NCBI RefSeq assembly: GCF_003813865.1
Contig: NZ_RMVG01000020.1
Location: 17,161-81,160 of the forward strand
Direction: 5' to 3'
From: Candidatus Pantoea deserta
GTDB taxonomy: Bacteria > Pseudomonadota > Gammaproteobacteria > Enterobacterales > Enterobacteriaceae
Length of the DNA stretch: 64,000 nucleotides
This document shows, piece by piece, positions 1 through 8,834 of the stretch. The translations under genes and the position numbers were made by a program. Positions within the stretch are counted from its first letter, which is position 1. Every line of letters begins with the position of its first letter. Below the pieces are notes generated by a model. That model did no database searches. It was given only the letters and a program-made list of their open reading frames with translations, and was not told the DNA's origin.

Positions 1-74
1 GGCGTAGCGGCCTGCGAAGAGGCGCAGCAGGTGGCTGCCAGCCCCAGAGCGGCAGTCATAATGTTTAATTTCAT
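1..74 (-). CDS. Secreted protein, 5' end only (runs off the window)
   Basis: Only the first 24 or so codons are in the window. They read MKLNIMTAALGLAATCC followed by ASSQAAT, which is a typical signal peptide: a basic start, a hydrophobic core and small residues before a likely cleavage site. An AGGAG ribosome site lies just upstream (81-85 on the complement). The gene starts 17 bases after the stop of the M20 amidohydrolase on the same strand, so the two are probably cotranscribed. A periplasmic binding protein or porin serving the peptidase substrate is plausible, but nothing in the visible part proves it. Confidence 0.6.
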   Translation of the reverse strand, partial: MKLNIMTAALGLAATCCASSQAAT

Positions 75-91
75 GCATCTCTCCTGAGGCG

Positions 92-1519
92 TTAAAGAGC
101 ATCCGGACGGGGTTGAACGGGCGGTTTTACGTCGGCCGGAATCGGGCAGTGGTAAGGTTTCTCGCTCACCTGCTCGAAGTGCGCTTTTTTCATCTGCGCC
201 ATCAGCATCTTGTCGGTCAGCACGTCGATCGCGGTTGCCGCCATCACTTTGGCGACATGCGCGAGGCCTTTGTGCGCCGCCGGCATTTTTCCCTGCGCGG
301 TAAGCTGCCATGAGTGGCCGGGCGTACCGATCGCCATGGTGGGAATGTGCGCCTGCACGGTAGGGATCACCCAGCTGACATCGCCGACATCAGTGGAGCC
401 GATCATGACTTCACCGTGCATATCGAGCGGTATGATGTAGTCGCTAAGGGGTTTAGGACTGGCGGGTTTTACGCCAGTTTTACGATAGCAATTGTCGATC
501 TCTTCCGGCGTCAGTGTTGCCTGAATCTCAGCGGCAAAAGCGAGGTCAGCCTGATCGAACGGCACCGGTCCGAGTGCTTCCAGGTTGCGCTGCATCGCCT
601 CTTCAAGCGGACGATTGCCGAGCAGGTTGGAAACCGCGCTCATTATGCTGATATCAACCTGGGTGTCGGTCATGATTGCCGCGCCTTGCGCCACGCGTTT
701 CACGCGCTCGTTGAGTTCAAACATGGCGTGTACGTCGCGTGCGCGTATGGCATAGCGCACCGTGGATTTTGCCTGTACGACGTTCGGGGCGACGCCGCCT
801 GCATCGAGGAAGGCATAATGAATACGTGAATCCTGCGGCACATGTTCACGCAAAAACTGCACGCCGACGTTCATCAATTCAGCAGCATCCAGCGCGCTGC
901 GTCCAAGGTGCGGTGACGCCGCAGCGTGCGATGAACGGCCGCGAAAGGCAAAATCCATACGCGTGTTGGCGAGCGACAGCGGCTTCGCCACTTCATGGTG
1001 GGCGCTCGGATGCCAGGTGATGGCCGCATCGACGCCATTAAAGGCACCAGCACGTGCCATAAAGGATTTGGCCGCGCCGCCTTCTTCTGCCGGACAGCCG
1101 TAGTAACGCACGCGGCCCGGCATCCCGGTCTCCTCGAGCCATGATTTGAGCGCGGTGGCAGCCAGCATCGCCGCTGAACCCAACAGATTATGCCCGCAGC
1201 CGTGGCCGTGGCCGTTGCCTGGCAGAGGAGAGTAGTGCGCCACGCCCGCCGCCTGACTCAGGCCCGGTAAGGCATCATATTCGCCGAGAAAAGCAATGAT
1301 CGGTCCGTCTTCACCCGCTTCGCCCATCACTGCCGTCGGGATATCCGCGACATTTTCCGTGACGCGAAAACCCTGCTGTTGCAGCATGGACGTGTGCTCG
1401 GCGACTGAACGGTATTCGGTATAGCAAATCTCCGGCATTCCCCACACGCGATCGCTCAGCGCACAAAACATTGCTTGATGCGCTTCAACCCACTTCCAGA
1501 CTAACGCTTTGTTTTCCAT
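92..1519 (-). CDS. M20-family amidohydrolase, AbgB-like
   Basis: The 475-residue product has the features of the M20 metallopeptidase/amidohydrolase family, closest in layout to AbgB (p-aminobenzoyl-glutamate hydrolase subunit B, about 480 residues). The first metal motif is GEYDALPG around residue 80, the second is GHGCGHN at 105-111, and PAEEGG near 143-148 carries the catalytic glutamates. A late GTPGHSW motif near residue 405 supplies another histidine. The family hydrolyses amide bonds of N-acyl amino acids or folate fragments. No AbgA partner is visible, so the substrate is open. It is followed closely by a secreted protein and preceded by a LysR gene on the same strand. Confidence 0.85.
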   Translation of the reverse strand: MENKALVWKWVEAHQAMFCALSDRVWGMPEICYTEYRSVAEHTSMLQQQGFRVTENVADIPTAVMGEAGEDGPIIAFLGEYDALPGLSQAAGVAHYSPLPGNGHGHGCGHNLLGSAAMLAATALKSWLEETGMPGRVRYYGCPAEEGGAAKSFMARAGAFNGVDAAITWHPSAHHEVAKPLSLANTRMDFAFRGRSSHAAASPHLGRSALDAAELMNVGVQFLREHVPQDSRIHYAFLDAGGVAPNVVQAKSTVRYAIRARDVHAMFELNERVKRVAQGAAIMTDTQVDISIMSAVSNLLGNRPLEEAMQRNLEALGPVPFDQADLAFAAEIQATLTPEEIDNCYRKTGVKPASPKPLSDYIIPLDMHGEVMIGSTDVGDVSWVIPTVQAHIPTMAIGTPGHSWQLTAQGKMPAAHKGLAHVAKVMAATAIDVLTDKMLMAQMKKAHFEQVSEKPYHCPIPADVKPPVQPRPDAL

Positions 1520-1652
1520 TTTACTCCCCGGCTTGGTTGGTCAGGATTCGGCAGGCGATTTCGCCTTTCTGAACGCCCAGCATGGAGTAAATCATCGGCT
1601 AAAGGCCAATGAGCAATTCACACTCCCCATTCCAAAACGGCATAGTTTGTTT

Positions 1653-2567
1653 TCAGGCGGCGCTGGCTGTTTCACTGGCCAAAATACGCTGCCATAGCTG
1701 TTCGGCCTGAGGATTTTGCAGGATCGGCTGACGATAGAGGCGAATCGCCAGCGATATATCCCAGCGACGCTCATCGGCGCGCACCAGCGTGCCGTTAAGT
1801 AGCTCTTCCTGCACCAGGCTGACCGGCAGCCAGGCGACGCCGCCGCCCGCCAGCACCATCGCTTTAAGGTTTACCGACATGCCGTTTTCGTAAACCGTCT
1901 CAAGCGGCAGGGGACGTTTCCTGAGCATTTGCGCCAGTGCGTGAGCGAAAAAGGTGTGCTGACCGTAACTCAGCCATGGAATCGGGCCACCATTAAGGCA
2001 TACCGGATAGAGCGGAGCACCGCTGCTGTCCGGGCGACACACCGCGATGGCGCGTTCTTGTCCAAGCTGGATCATGGGATAGGACGCAAGTTGATCAATC
2101 AGCGACACGGCATCGTGTGCATAAGTGAGCAGAAAGTCAGTTTCGCCGCTGTGCAGCGTAGAAATGTGTTCGGCGAAGCTGGGTTTTTGGTTGCACAGTC
2201 GGATATAACCCAGACTGGACTGCAGGTTGAGTCGCTGGATCCAGTCGGGGAAAAAAGTCAGCGAAAGGGTATTCAACATGGCAAATCGTAGCACTGCGGT
2301 GCGGGAGCTGTAATGCTGATTCAGGTCGTGGCGCAAATGCTTCATGGAAAATACCGTTTCGCTGGCGATGGCGAGAAAAGTTTGTCCTTCCGGCGTCAGC
2401 GTGACGGGATACGTTTTGCGATCAAACAGCGGCACGCCCAGCCACTCTTCCAGCTGGCGAATCCGGCGGCTCAGTGCCGACTGAGTAATGTGACGCTCAT
2501 CGGCGGCGCGGGTAAAGCTGTAACAACGGGCAACACTGAGAAAATCTTCAAACCATTTCAACTCCAT
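1653..2567 (-). CDS. LysR-family transcriptional regulator, HypT/YjiE-like
   Basis: The 304-residue form starts at MELKWFEDFL (ATG at 2565-2567), where an AGAGG ribosome site precedes it. A longer upstream reading of 82 residues is possible but has no family resemblance. The winged helix is at residues 5-62 (SALSRRIRQLEEWLGVPLFD), followed by the LysR effector-binding domain. The start resembles E. coli YjiE/HypT. It lies upstream of the M20 amidohydrolase on the same strand with about 130 bases between, so it is the likely regulator of that gene, although LysR genes are more often divergent from their target. Confidence 0.85.
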   Translation of the reverse strand: MELKWFEDFLSVARCYSFTRAADERHITQSALSRRIRQLEEWLGVPLFDRKTYPVTLTPEGQTFLAIASETVFSMKHLRHDLNQHYSSRTAVLRFAMLNTLSLTFFPDWIQRLNLQSSLGYIRLCNQKPSFAEHISTLHSGETDFLLTYAHDAVSLIDQLASYPMIQLGQERAIAVCRPDSSGAPLYPVCLNGGPIPWLSYGQHTFFAHALAQMLRKRPLPLETVYENGMSVNLKAMVLAGGGVAWLPVSLVQEELLNGTLVRADERRWDISLAIRLYRQPILQNPQAEQLWQRILASETASAA

Positions 2568-3123
2568 AGCACAGACCTCTTTGGATGAAAGGGAAAACGA
2601 CGTCAGCGGTGGGATACCTTTTGTTACAGGCAAGAAACGCGCCAGGCCTGACTGAGGAAGGAAGGGCTCAACGGCGGGGTTTAGCGAACAGATAAATAAC
2701 AAAACGCATAATATAGAGCAGGAACTGCACCTGCTGGGTGCAAGGATTAGCCGCCGGTATAAACACCACCCTATAACGTAGCGCCAGCTGGATACCTGGC
2801 TCTGTGACAGCAAAATTCCCAGTAGCGGTGGAGAATTATCGTTTCGCCATCTAAGTACAAATCTAAAACCGGTCTGTCAGTGAATTAGCCCATAAAAAGT
2901 TGTGTAGTTGAGCAGGCGAAGCCTGGTGCGCTTAACCAGGTAAGGTTTAAAACAATTATACCAAAGGGGCGGATCGGGGACGCTGGCCTTGTGCAAAGCG
3001 GCCTGGCGGGATTTTGCGGGAAAAAAGGATCCTTTATGGGGTTTGTATAACCCTCTGTATTGCGAGTAAAACCAAATTCCAGATCCTTTCTGTGCGATTT
3101 ATTGACTGGCTCCCGCCGCCCCG
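2568..3123. other. Region without a recognisable gene
   Basis: About 550 bases between the LysR start and the recombinase remnant. Short open frames exist on both strands but none resembles a known protein or has a convincing start. It probably holds the LysR promoter and decayed plasmid backbone. Confidence 0.5.
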
Positions 3124-3515
3124 GTGCGGGAAAATAGCCGGATAAATGCCCAGACAACGCTACGTGAAAAAATCCCCCATGGTCAGCACTCTTTCCCTTC
3201 AGAATTCACCAGAGCGCCTCACCGCGCTCGCCTTCTCCCGGGCGCGGATTTTGCGATCTCGGTGGCGCTGCAGCGTATGGCTACCGCGAACGGGGCCACA
3301 TCCCTCTATTCACTGGCACCCGAGGCCAACGCGCTGCTGCGCTACATGCCCGATCGGCGTCATTACTTTTTGTTCAGCACCCTCTGGAACACCGGGTCGC
3401 GCATCGTGGAGGCGTGCAGCCTGCCCCCCCGAATCGTTTGTGCTTGATGGGCCAAGGCCGTTCGTGCGCATGCTGTCGGAAAAGGTCAGAAGCCGGCGCG
3501 GGCGCACCGGTCATC
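3124..3515 (+). pseudogene. Broken ResD-type plasmid tyrosine recombinase
   Basis: Two frames together read like the middle of the F-plasmid ResD family of tyrosine recombinases that resolve plasmid multimers. Frame one holds [17 protein letters not shown], then [12 protein letters not shown] and [13 protein letters not shown]; the reading then moves to another frame at the C-run near 3422 and continues [16 protein letters not shown] and SEKVRSRRGR. This is the start of the catalytic domain, with the first catalytic arginine in NTGSRI. The second catalytic block and the nucleophilic tyrosine are missing. The remnant is non-functional but points to a plasmid origin for this region. The left boundary is approximate. 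Confidence 0.75.
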
Positions 3516-4027
3516 TGCTTCGCCTGCGCTTTCTCTCTCCGGGACGCTGTCTCCCTGTCTTTTCTCTGCTTCCTGTTGTGCTGCAGCTGCTTCTTTATTT
3601 CCCTTTCCATAAAGGTCAAAAGCATGAACAGTACGATGATCTCCTCCGGCTCCCTGACGCTGCCGGCTTGTCAGCCCTGGTGCGCTAACCGGCAGAGCCG
3701 GTAAGCTCCGGCGGTTAGCGTGGCGTTCCGGGCCTGCCGGCCTGGGTCTGATGACAGCGGCAAGGTCACCCCTGCAGCGGGCTTACTGGTCACGAAAACT
3801 GTGGTGCTCAACAAAAAGAAATAACCTCAGAAATGTCCGCTTCCGGCGCGAAGCTGCTGGCGAGCAGGCATCGCGATTGCTGTGCTGAAAGAGGATGAAG
3901 TGGATATCCCCTTTAGCCTCAAAACAGGCGCCGACGGGAAAATATGACGTTATTACGCCTGACGTTTAACATCCGCAGTATGCGTAGCGTGTTGGCTACA
4001 TACTGTTGTCAGGCGCCAGACCTGGCC
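3516..4027. other. Decayed region after the recombinase remnant
   Basis: About 500 bases with no intact gene. A short frame ending at 3947 reads VLKEDEVDIPFSLKTGADGK and stops; it looks like the tail of a lost coding region but cannot be assigned. The rest has no visible coding or repeat structure. Confidence 0.4.
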
Positions 4028-5413
4028 TCATACCGGCTTGATGTTCTGATTCATTCGGAAGAGGTTCGTCGGGTCGTACTTATTCTTGAGCCCCACCAGT
4101 CGATTCCAGGCCGCACCGTAAGCGAAGGCGATGCGGTCGGTCTCTTCCTGAGTGAGGAAGTTGATGTATGCGCCACTGCTGGCAAAGGGTTGTGATTTAG
4201 CAAAGAAGTCGCGCGCCCAGGCGATGCAATGCTCATCCTCGGCGGCTGACTCCCAGCGACCATGCACATTCATCACGTAATTGGCATCCCGGCTTGAGTA
4301 GGCCATTGCCTCAGGCGCTACCTTGGCTGTCTGACCGCCGATCGTCCCGATGAATATCTCACATTGAGGTGAAGGCAATCTGGCCGCGTATTCGATGATG
4401 GCTTCGATAACGCCGTCACTAACTTGCGAGAAGTTATGCGATTTCCAGTAGTTGCGCGCCCCTTTTGACAATAGCGGATCGAATGCCCGCTGCCAGGCGG
4501 TATAGGGCTGCACGCCGATGTGCTCGCCGATCACCGTACCGAACCCGCGCAGCGGCTCGATAAGCTTCTCTCCTTCTTCGGGATCGCCCGCATAGCACAG
4601 AGCGAGTGCGACCATCTCTTTCCCGTGAGACTCCTCGGGCAGAAAAGGTAGCGGAGGCGCCTTGCGCGTGACCATCCAGACATTGAGTTCTTCCGGCATC
4701 GTCTCGGTGAACCGGGCGAACTGCGAGATCACGGGCCTGGCCTGATCAAACGGAAAGACGATAAGCCCGCTCAGTACGTTCGGCCCGACAGGATGCAGTT
4801 GAAATTCGAAGCGGGTTATAACACCGAAGTTGCCACCGCCACCCCGCAGACCCCAAAAAAGATCCGCGTTTTCTGATTCGCTGGCGTGCAGTTGACGGCC
4901 ATCCGCCGTGACGACCTCCGCCGAGAGCAGATTGTCTATGGTCATACCGTACTTCCGACTCAGCCAGCCGAACCCGCCGCCGAGCGTCAGGCCAGCCACT
5001 CCTGTGGTCGAATTAATGCCCGTGGGCGTGGCAAGGCCATGGGCTTGCACGACCTTATCAAATTCGCCAAGGGTGCAGCCTGGCTCGACGCTGGCCCTGC
5101 TGGTGCTCAAATCCACTTCTACTCTCTTCATTGGCGAGAGATCGATCATCAGGCCGTCGTCGCATACGGCATTTCCTGCGATGTTATGTCCACCCCCGCG
5201 GATCGATATAAGGAGATTTTTCGTGCGGCCAAATTCGATGGCCTGAACAACATCTTCAGGCGACGTGCAGCGGGCGATCAGCGCGGGTTTACGGTCGATC
5301 ATGGCGTTCCAGACCTGACGAACCTCGTCGTAGTCAGCATCTTCTGGAAGAACAACCTCCCCCGCAAAGCGCACTTTGAACTCGTCAATATCTACCTTTA
5401 GCAACTCATTCAT
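4028..5413 (-). CDS. FAD-linked oxidoreductase, berberine-bridge-enzyme type
   Basis: The 461-residue product has the FAD_binding_4 domain (about residues 40-180) and a C-terminal BBE domain ending KYDPTNLFRMNQNIKP. The motif IRGGGHNIAG at 71-80 carries the histidine (H76) that binds FAD covalently in this family. The second attachment cysteine of bicovalent members is absent: the loop reads GINSTTGVAG before the LGGGFGW turn, so the cofactor is probably held by one bond. These enzymes oxidise sugars, alcohols or secondary metabolites with oxygen. It stands alone between decayed regions, and its GC content is higher than the flanks. The substrate is unknown. Confidence 0.88.
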   Translation of the reverse strand: MNELLKVDIDEFKVRFAGEVVLPEDADYDEVRQVWNAMIDRKPALIARCTSPEDVVQAIEFGRTKNLLISIRGGGHNIAGNAVCDDGLMIDLSPMKRVEVDLSTSRASVEPGCTLGEFDKVVQAHGLATPTGINSTTGVAGLTLGGGFGWLSRKYGMTIDNLLSAEVVTADGRQLHASESENADLFWGLRGGGGNFGVITRFEFQLHPVGPNVLSGLIVFPFDQARPVISQFARFTETMPEELNVWMVTRKAPPLPFLPEESHGKEMVALALCYAGDPEEGEKLIEPLRGFGTVIGEHIGVQPYTAWQRAFDPLLSKGARNYWKSHNFSQVSDGVIEAIIEYAARLPSPQCEIFIGTIGGQTAKVAPEAMAYSSRDANYVMNVHGRWESAAEDEHCIAWARDFFAKSQPFASSGAYINFLTQEETDRIAFAYGAAWNRLVGLKNKYDPTNLFRMNQNIKPV

Positions 5414-5869
5414 GATTGTCTCCTGGCTTTATGAACCCCTGTTAATTATGGCGGCTATCCCTAAAGCCTGAGGGTTTGCAGGGCATTTATTAGCGGGTTG
5501 TAAACGTTGATCACGAACATAATCAGCACTGAGCCGCTTATCAGCCTGAAGCTGAGTATCGCCTGGGGTGAGTTTAATTTTGATGATGCATGCTGGCGGC
5601 TCTGCGTGAAGCAAGCAGTAATGTGGTTTAGTCCAGGAGGAATGGCACGCAAACAGACATTTATGGGCATGAGTTCAGAACAACGTACCCGCTTTATGGA
5701 AGCCTTAAACCCGTCCCCTGGAGGAAAGCACGGGCACGCTAAAGGGCAGGTGCAGTATCAGGATCAGCTATTGAATAAAATAAACTTATTCCAGTGGCTG
5801 AGGATGCGAAATCATTGTTAATTTTTCGATTAACAATGTCTGGTTAGAGCTAAAAGCGGATGTGCCCCG
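5414..5869. other. Intergenic region with a short unassigned ORF and a hairpin
   Basis: A 104-codon frame (5507-5821, plus) has no recognisable similarity and a poor start context, so I do not call it a gene. Its end overlaps a perfect inverted repeat (5813-5838, listed separately). The part next to 5413 should carry the promoter of the FAD oxidase. Confidence 0.4.
5813..5838. repeat. Perfect inverted repeat, 10-bp arms
   Basis: CATTGTTAAT (5813-5822) and ATTAACAATG (5829-5838) are exact reverse complements around a 6-base loop. It has no following T-run, so it looks more like an operator or an IS-associated palindrome than a terminator. It lies 32 bases before the IS left end. Confidence 0.6.
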
Positions 5870-5932
5870 TGAATCGCCACGGGTTTAACAGACACCTCAG
5901 AGTCATTTAAGATGGCTTAAAGAGAGGTGCCC

Positions 5933-6210
5933 ATGAGCGGCAAGCGTTATCCCGAAGAGTTCAAAATTGAAGCGGTTAAACAGGTTGTTGATCGCGGCTA
6001 TTCCATTTTAAGTGTCGCCACACGTCTTGATATCACCAGGCACAGCCTCTAAGCCTCGGTAAAAAGTCCGGCCCTGACTCGTCAGCCAACAAAATTCAGT
6101 CTGATGCCCAGTCTGAGATCCGCCGACTTCAGAAAGAACTGAAGCGGGTTACCGATGAAAGAGACATATTAAAAAAAGCCGCGGCGGACTTCGCAAAGCT
6201 GTCCGACTGA
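5933..6210 (+). pseudogene. IS3-family orfA, interrupted
   Basis: The gene begins MSGKRYPEEFKIEAVKQVVD, the helix-turn-helix of IS3-type OrfA proteins. A stop follows ITRHSL at about codon 39, and the reading resumes as GPDSSANKIQSDAQSEIRRL and ends with KKAAADFAKLSD, the leucine-zipper-like tail. So the copy carries a premature stop or a small deletion and is not functional. Confidence 0.85.
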
Positions 6211-6780
6211 GGTACGTCTTTATCCGTGACAACAGCCTGTACTGGCCTGCACGTATGCTCTGCCGGGTTCTGGATGTCTATCCCGGTGGGTTTTATGCCT
6301 GGCTTCAGCAACCGCATTCACAACGAGATCAGTCAAACCAGAGGCTGACCGGGCAGATCAAACAGTTCTGGCTTGAGTCAGGCTGCATCTATGGTTATTG
6401 CAAGACCCACCTCGATCTGCGTAACACCGGGCAACAGTGCGGAGTGAACTGTGTCTGGCGGCTGATGAAGCGTGCCGGCAGAAAGGCTCAGGTCGGTTAC
6501 CGAAGCCCGCGAGCACGCAAAGGTGAAGCCAGTATCGTGGCACCCAAAGTCGTTGTGATAACTGCCACGATAATGCAGTTGGAGAAAGCTTTTTTCAGCG
6601 ACTAAAACGTGAACGGATAAAGAAAAAGATTTACGGAACGCGGGAAGAAGCCCGAAGCAATATTTTTTATTATATCGGAATGTTTTATATCAGTAAGCGT
6701 CAACATGGTTCGAGCGCTAAGATGCCACTGATAGAATATGAAAACCAATATTATCAGCGACTCAAAAGTGTCTGGATTAT
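6207..6780 (+). pseudogene. IS3-family orfB transposase with internal deletion
   Basis: The N-terminal half reads RYVFIRDNSLYWPARMLCRV and continues through the usual HTH region to KGEASIVAP. The next recognisable piece, NCHDNAV then ESFFQRLKRERIKKKIYGTR, is in another frame and belongs to the C-terminal end. The segment between, which carries the two catalytic aspartates of the DDE integrase fold, has been deleted. It ends YENQYYQRLKSVWIIRGD at the right terminal repeat. Confidence 0.85.
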
Positions 6781-6799
6781 CCGTGGTGATTCATTTTTG

Positions 6800-6833
6800 A
6801 ATAATGCTTTTACCAGAAGGTAAAAGCATTATT
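6800..6833. terminator. Perfect 15-bp hairpin after the sensor kinase
   Basis: AATAATGCTTTTACC (6800-6814) and its exact reverse complement (6819-6833) flank an AGAA loop. It lies directly after the kinase stop at 6837 on the minus strand. No clear U-run follows, so it could act as a terminator or as a 3'-end stabiliser. Confidence 0.6.
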
Positions 6834-6836
6834 CTA

Positions 6837-8018
6837 TTATTTAACTGCCTGATTAATTGGCAAGTGTATTAAAGTCAGTAATCCTTTAGCTGCAGGTAGC
6901 CTGGACGTGATTTTACCATTGTGTGCATGACATATTGCATTTGCTATAGATAAACCCAGCCCGCTACCCCCAGAATTGCGCGACCTGGAGGTATCATTTC
7001 GAGTGAAACGGTCATACATTTTCGGTAAAAAATCTGTAGGCACGCCAGGGCCGTCGTCGAGGAAGGAAATTTCTACATGGTCGTCAAATCTGGATATATG
7101 CACTTTTAGGCTACATCCTTTCCCACAATAACGAATAGCGTTTTCGAACAAAGCATTGAATACCTGACCCATCCTGAATGCATCAGCCTGAACATAGCAG
7201 GGCGATTTGCTGGTTATGCTTACCATCAGCTCAGCCGCGGCAAATTTAGGTCGTAACCACGAAACGCGCTCATCAATTAATGCTAATATATCAATTTCCT
7301 TTATTTCTAAAGCAAGGTGACCAGCGTCAGCCAATGATAAAAAATGCAGATCATCAGTAAGGCGGCTCAGATTTTTAAGCTGCAACATTACCATTGATAA
7401 CTGTTTTTCATCACGTTCAAACACATTATCAAGCATACCCTTAAGCCTGCCAATGGCTGCGGTTAGAGGAGAACGTAATTCATGTGCCGCAGCTACATGA
7501 GAAGCTTTTAACTCTCGTTCGTAAATTTCAAGTTGCGCCACCATTTTGTTGAAAATCTGAGCGAACTGGATAAGTTCCTCAGGTGACCTCCTGACGAGCG
7601 CGGCTCTGGCAGTAAAGTCGCCCTTAGCAACAAGTTCGGCGATGGATTTAAGATTAGAAAATTGTTCAGATAATGGTTTAGCAGTACGAAGGCTAATTAT
7701 CACTACTATAGGTATCGTGACCACAACATGCATTCCGAGCCACAAGAAATCAGGGGCTGCTATATTCGGTAGGCTTGCACGTATTCCCCATGCCGCATCC
7801 AAAATCTGATGAAGCCTGACTGGATTCGATTCAGGATTTTGCATCAAAAGGGCAAGTTCACGGCTTATCTCAGGAGAAAGATGCCGGGTTATCCAAAAAT
7901 ACTGTATTAGATAAGTGGCCCACATGCCAAGTGCTATAACCACTATCATGCATGCGGTTAACAAAGTAATGCGTAATGATATCCACCGCCATAGCGTTTT
8001 TTTATTTGAATTTTTCAT
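6837..8018 (-). CDS. Sensor histidine kinase, AdeS/BaeS-like
   Basis: The 393-residue inner-membrane kinase has two hydrophobic segments (about residues 14-42 and 92-111) enclosing a short periplasmic loop, a HAMP linker (111-165), and a dimerisation box with the phospho-accepting histidine H179 in AAAHELRSPLTA. The ATPase domain shows the N box (ENAIRYCG), G1 (DDGPGV) and G2 (GGSGLGLSIAN). The AHELRSPLTA box followed by GRLKGMLDNVF resembles Acinetobacter AdeS. It overlaps the upstream response regulator by 4 bases (ATGA), so the pair is translationally coupled. The short loop suggests sensing at the membrane. Expected to control the adjacent MipA and RND genes. Confidence 0.92.
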   Translation of the reverse strand: MKNSNKKTLWRWISLRITLLTACMIVVIALGMWATYLIQYFWITRHLSPEISRELALLMQNPESNPVRLHQILDAAWGIRASLPNIAAPDFLWLGMHVVVTIPIVVIISLRTAKPLSEQFSNLKSIAELVAKGDFTARAALVRRSPEELIQFAQIFNKMVAQLEIYERELKASHVAAAHELRSPLTAAIGRLKGMLDNVFERDEKQLSMVMLQLKNLSRLTDDLHFLSLADAGHLALEIKEIDILALIDERVSWLRPKFAAAELMVSITSKSPCYVQADAFRMGQVFNALFENAIRYCGKGCSLKVHISRFDDHVEISFLDDGPGVPTDFLPKMYDRFTRNDTSRSRNSGGSGLGLSIANAICHAHNGKITSRLPAAKGLLTLIHLPINQAVK

Positions 8019-8710
8019 GGCTGAATAAACCTATACCCAATTCCGCGCACATTAATCAAGATGTTTTTCATTCCCGCATTTTCAAGTTTTTTTCTTAAAT
8101 TATAAATGTGTGTGTCTACCACTCTTTCCAGGGCGTAACTATCCGGGAGACATTCTTCAAGCAAATGTTGGCGTGACAGGGGACGTGTTTTTGCGCGCAT
8201 AAGCAATACCAGTAAGCTAAATTCTGTCGGAGTCAAATCTATTTGGCGTGAAGAATTATCATATTGTTTAACCTTAACGGTCATATTTATTTCATCGACT
8301 TCCAAATTTTGCCAGCTCATCACATTTTTAGCCGGCTCGAATCGCTTGCTCCTACGCAGAACTGCATGAACGCGAGCCATCACTTCACTAGGGTCATAAG
8401 GCTTAACGATGTAGTCATCGGCACCATATCGTAACGCACCGATTTTGTCATGTGCATCACCCATAGCCGTGATCATAATGACGGGTGTAACCCAATTTTT
8501 ACGGATTTCTGCCAGCACATCGGTTCCATTCATTCCGGGAAGCATAACGTCAAGTAGTACTAAATCAGGCTGCGATTGTTCTACCATTTTGAAACCTTCG
8601 CGGCCATCTGTTGAGAGCAAAACCTCATAGCCTTCCTTTCGGAGATAGGCTTCGAGCACATCAGCAGCATCCAAATCGTCCTCAATGATAAGAATTTTCT
8701 CTTTTGTCAT
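8015..8710 (-). CDS. OmpR-family response regulator, AdeR/BaeR-like
   Basis: The 231-residue protein has a receiver domain with acidic pocket E10/D11/D12, phospho-acceptor D54 in VLLDVMLPG, T81 and K103 in IVKPYDP, then a C-terminal winged helix (about 130-230) ending RGIGYRFIQP. It is the partner of the kinase that follows it with a 4-base overlap. It is divergent from the MipA gene, with about 125 bases between, which should contain the promoters for both directions. By analogy with AdeRS, it probably activates the RND pump downstream. Confidence 0.93.
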   Translation of the reverse strand: MTKEKILIIEDDLDAADVLEAYLRKEGYEVLLSTDGREGFKMVEQSQPDLVLLDVMLPGMNGTDVLAEIRKNWVTPVIMITAMGDAHDKIGALRYGADDYIVKPYDPSEVMARVHAVLRRSKRFEPAKNVMSWQNLEVDEINMTVKVKQYDNSSRQIDLTPTEFSLLVLLMRAKTRPLSRQHLLEECLPDSYALERVVDTHIYNLRKKLENAGMKNILINVRGIGYRFIQP

Positions 8711-8784
8711 TTAGTGCCTCTTGATAATAACTTGATTAATACTTGGCAATTTTTTGATTGAACTTGTCGATAGTAATGGCCGCA

Positions 8785-8816
8785 AAAAGACCGGAAATTC
8801 GGTCCTTCTTTTTTCT
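8785..8816 (+). promoter_or_regulatory. Terminator-like hairpin in the MipA leader
   Basis: GACCG (8789-8793), loop GAAATT and CGGTC (8800-8804) are followed by CTTCTTTTTT, the form of a weak intrinsic terminator. It lies about 20 bases before the MipA start codon and after the divergent promoter region, so it could attenuate mipA expression. Whether transcription starts upstream of it is not visible. Confidence 0.4.
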
Positions 8817-8834
8817 GTGGCAAAAGGTACGATT

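Larger units (their letters stand above)
5870..6793 (+). mobile_element. Decayed IS3-family insertion sequence with both ends
   Basis: Imperfect terminal inverted repeats of 25 bases are visible at 5870-5894 and 6769-6793 (19 of 25 positions match, both starting TGAATC). Between them are remnants of orfA and orfB in the usual arrangement. The element is about 0.9 kb, shorter than the usual 1.2-1.3 kb of the family, because the middle of orfB is missing. No target duplication is visible at the flanks. The element cannot move by itself. Confidence 0.85.

Noticed and set aside
2885..3157. 90-codon minus-strand ORF before the recombinase remnant
   Set aside because: No similarity and no start signal; composition like the surrounding decayed DNA.
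5507..5821. 104-codon plus-strand ORF before the IS
   Set aside because: No family resemblance, no good start signal, and it ends inside a palindrome; probably random.
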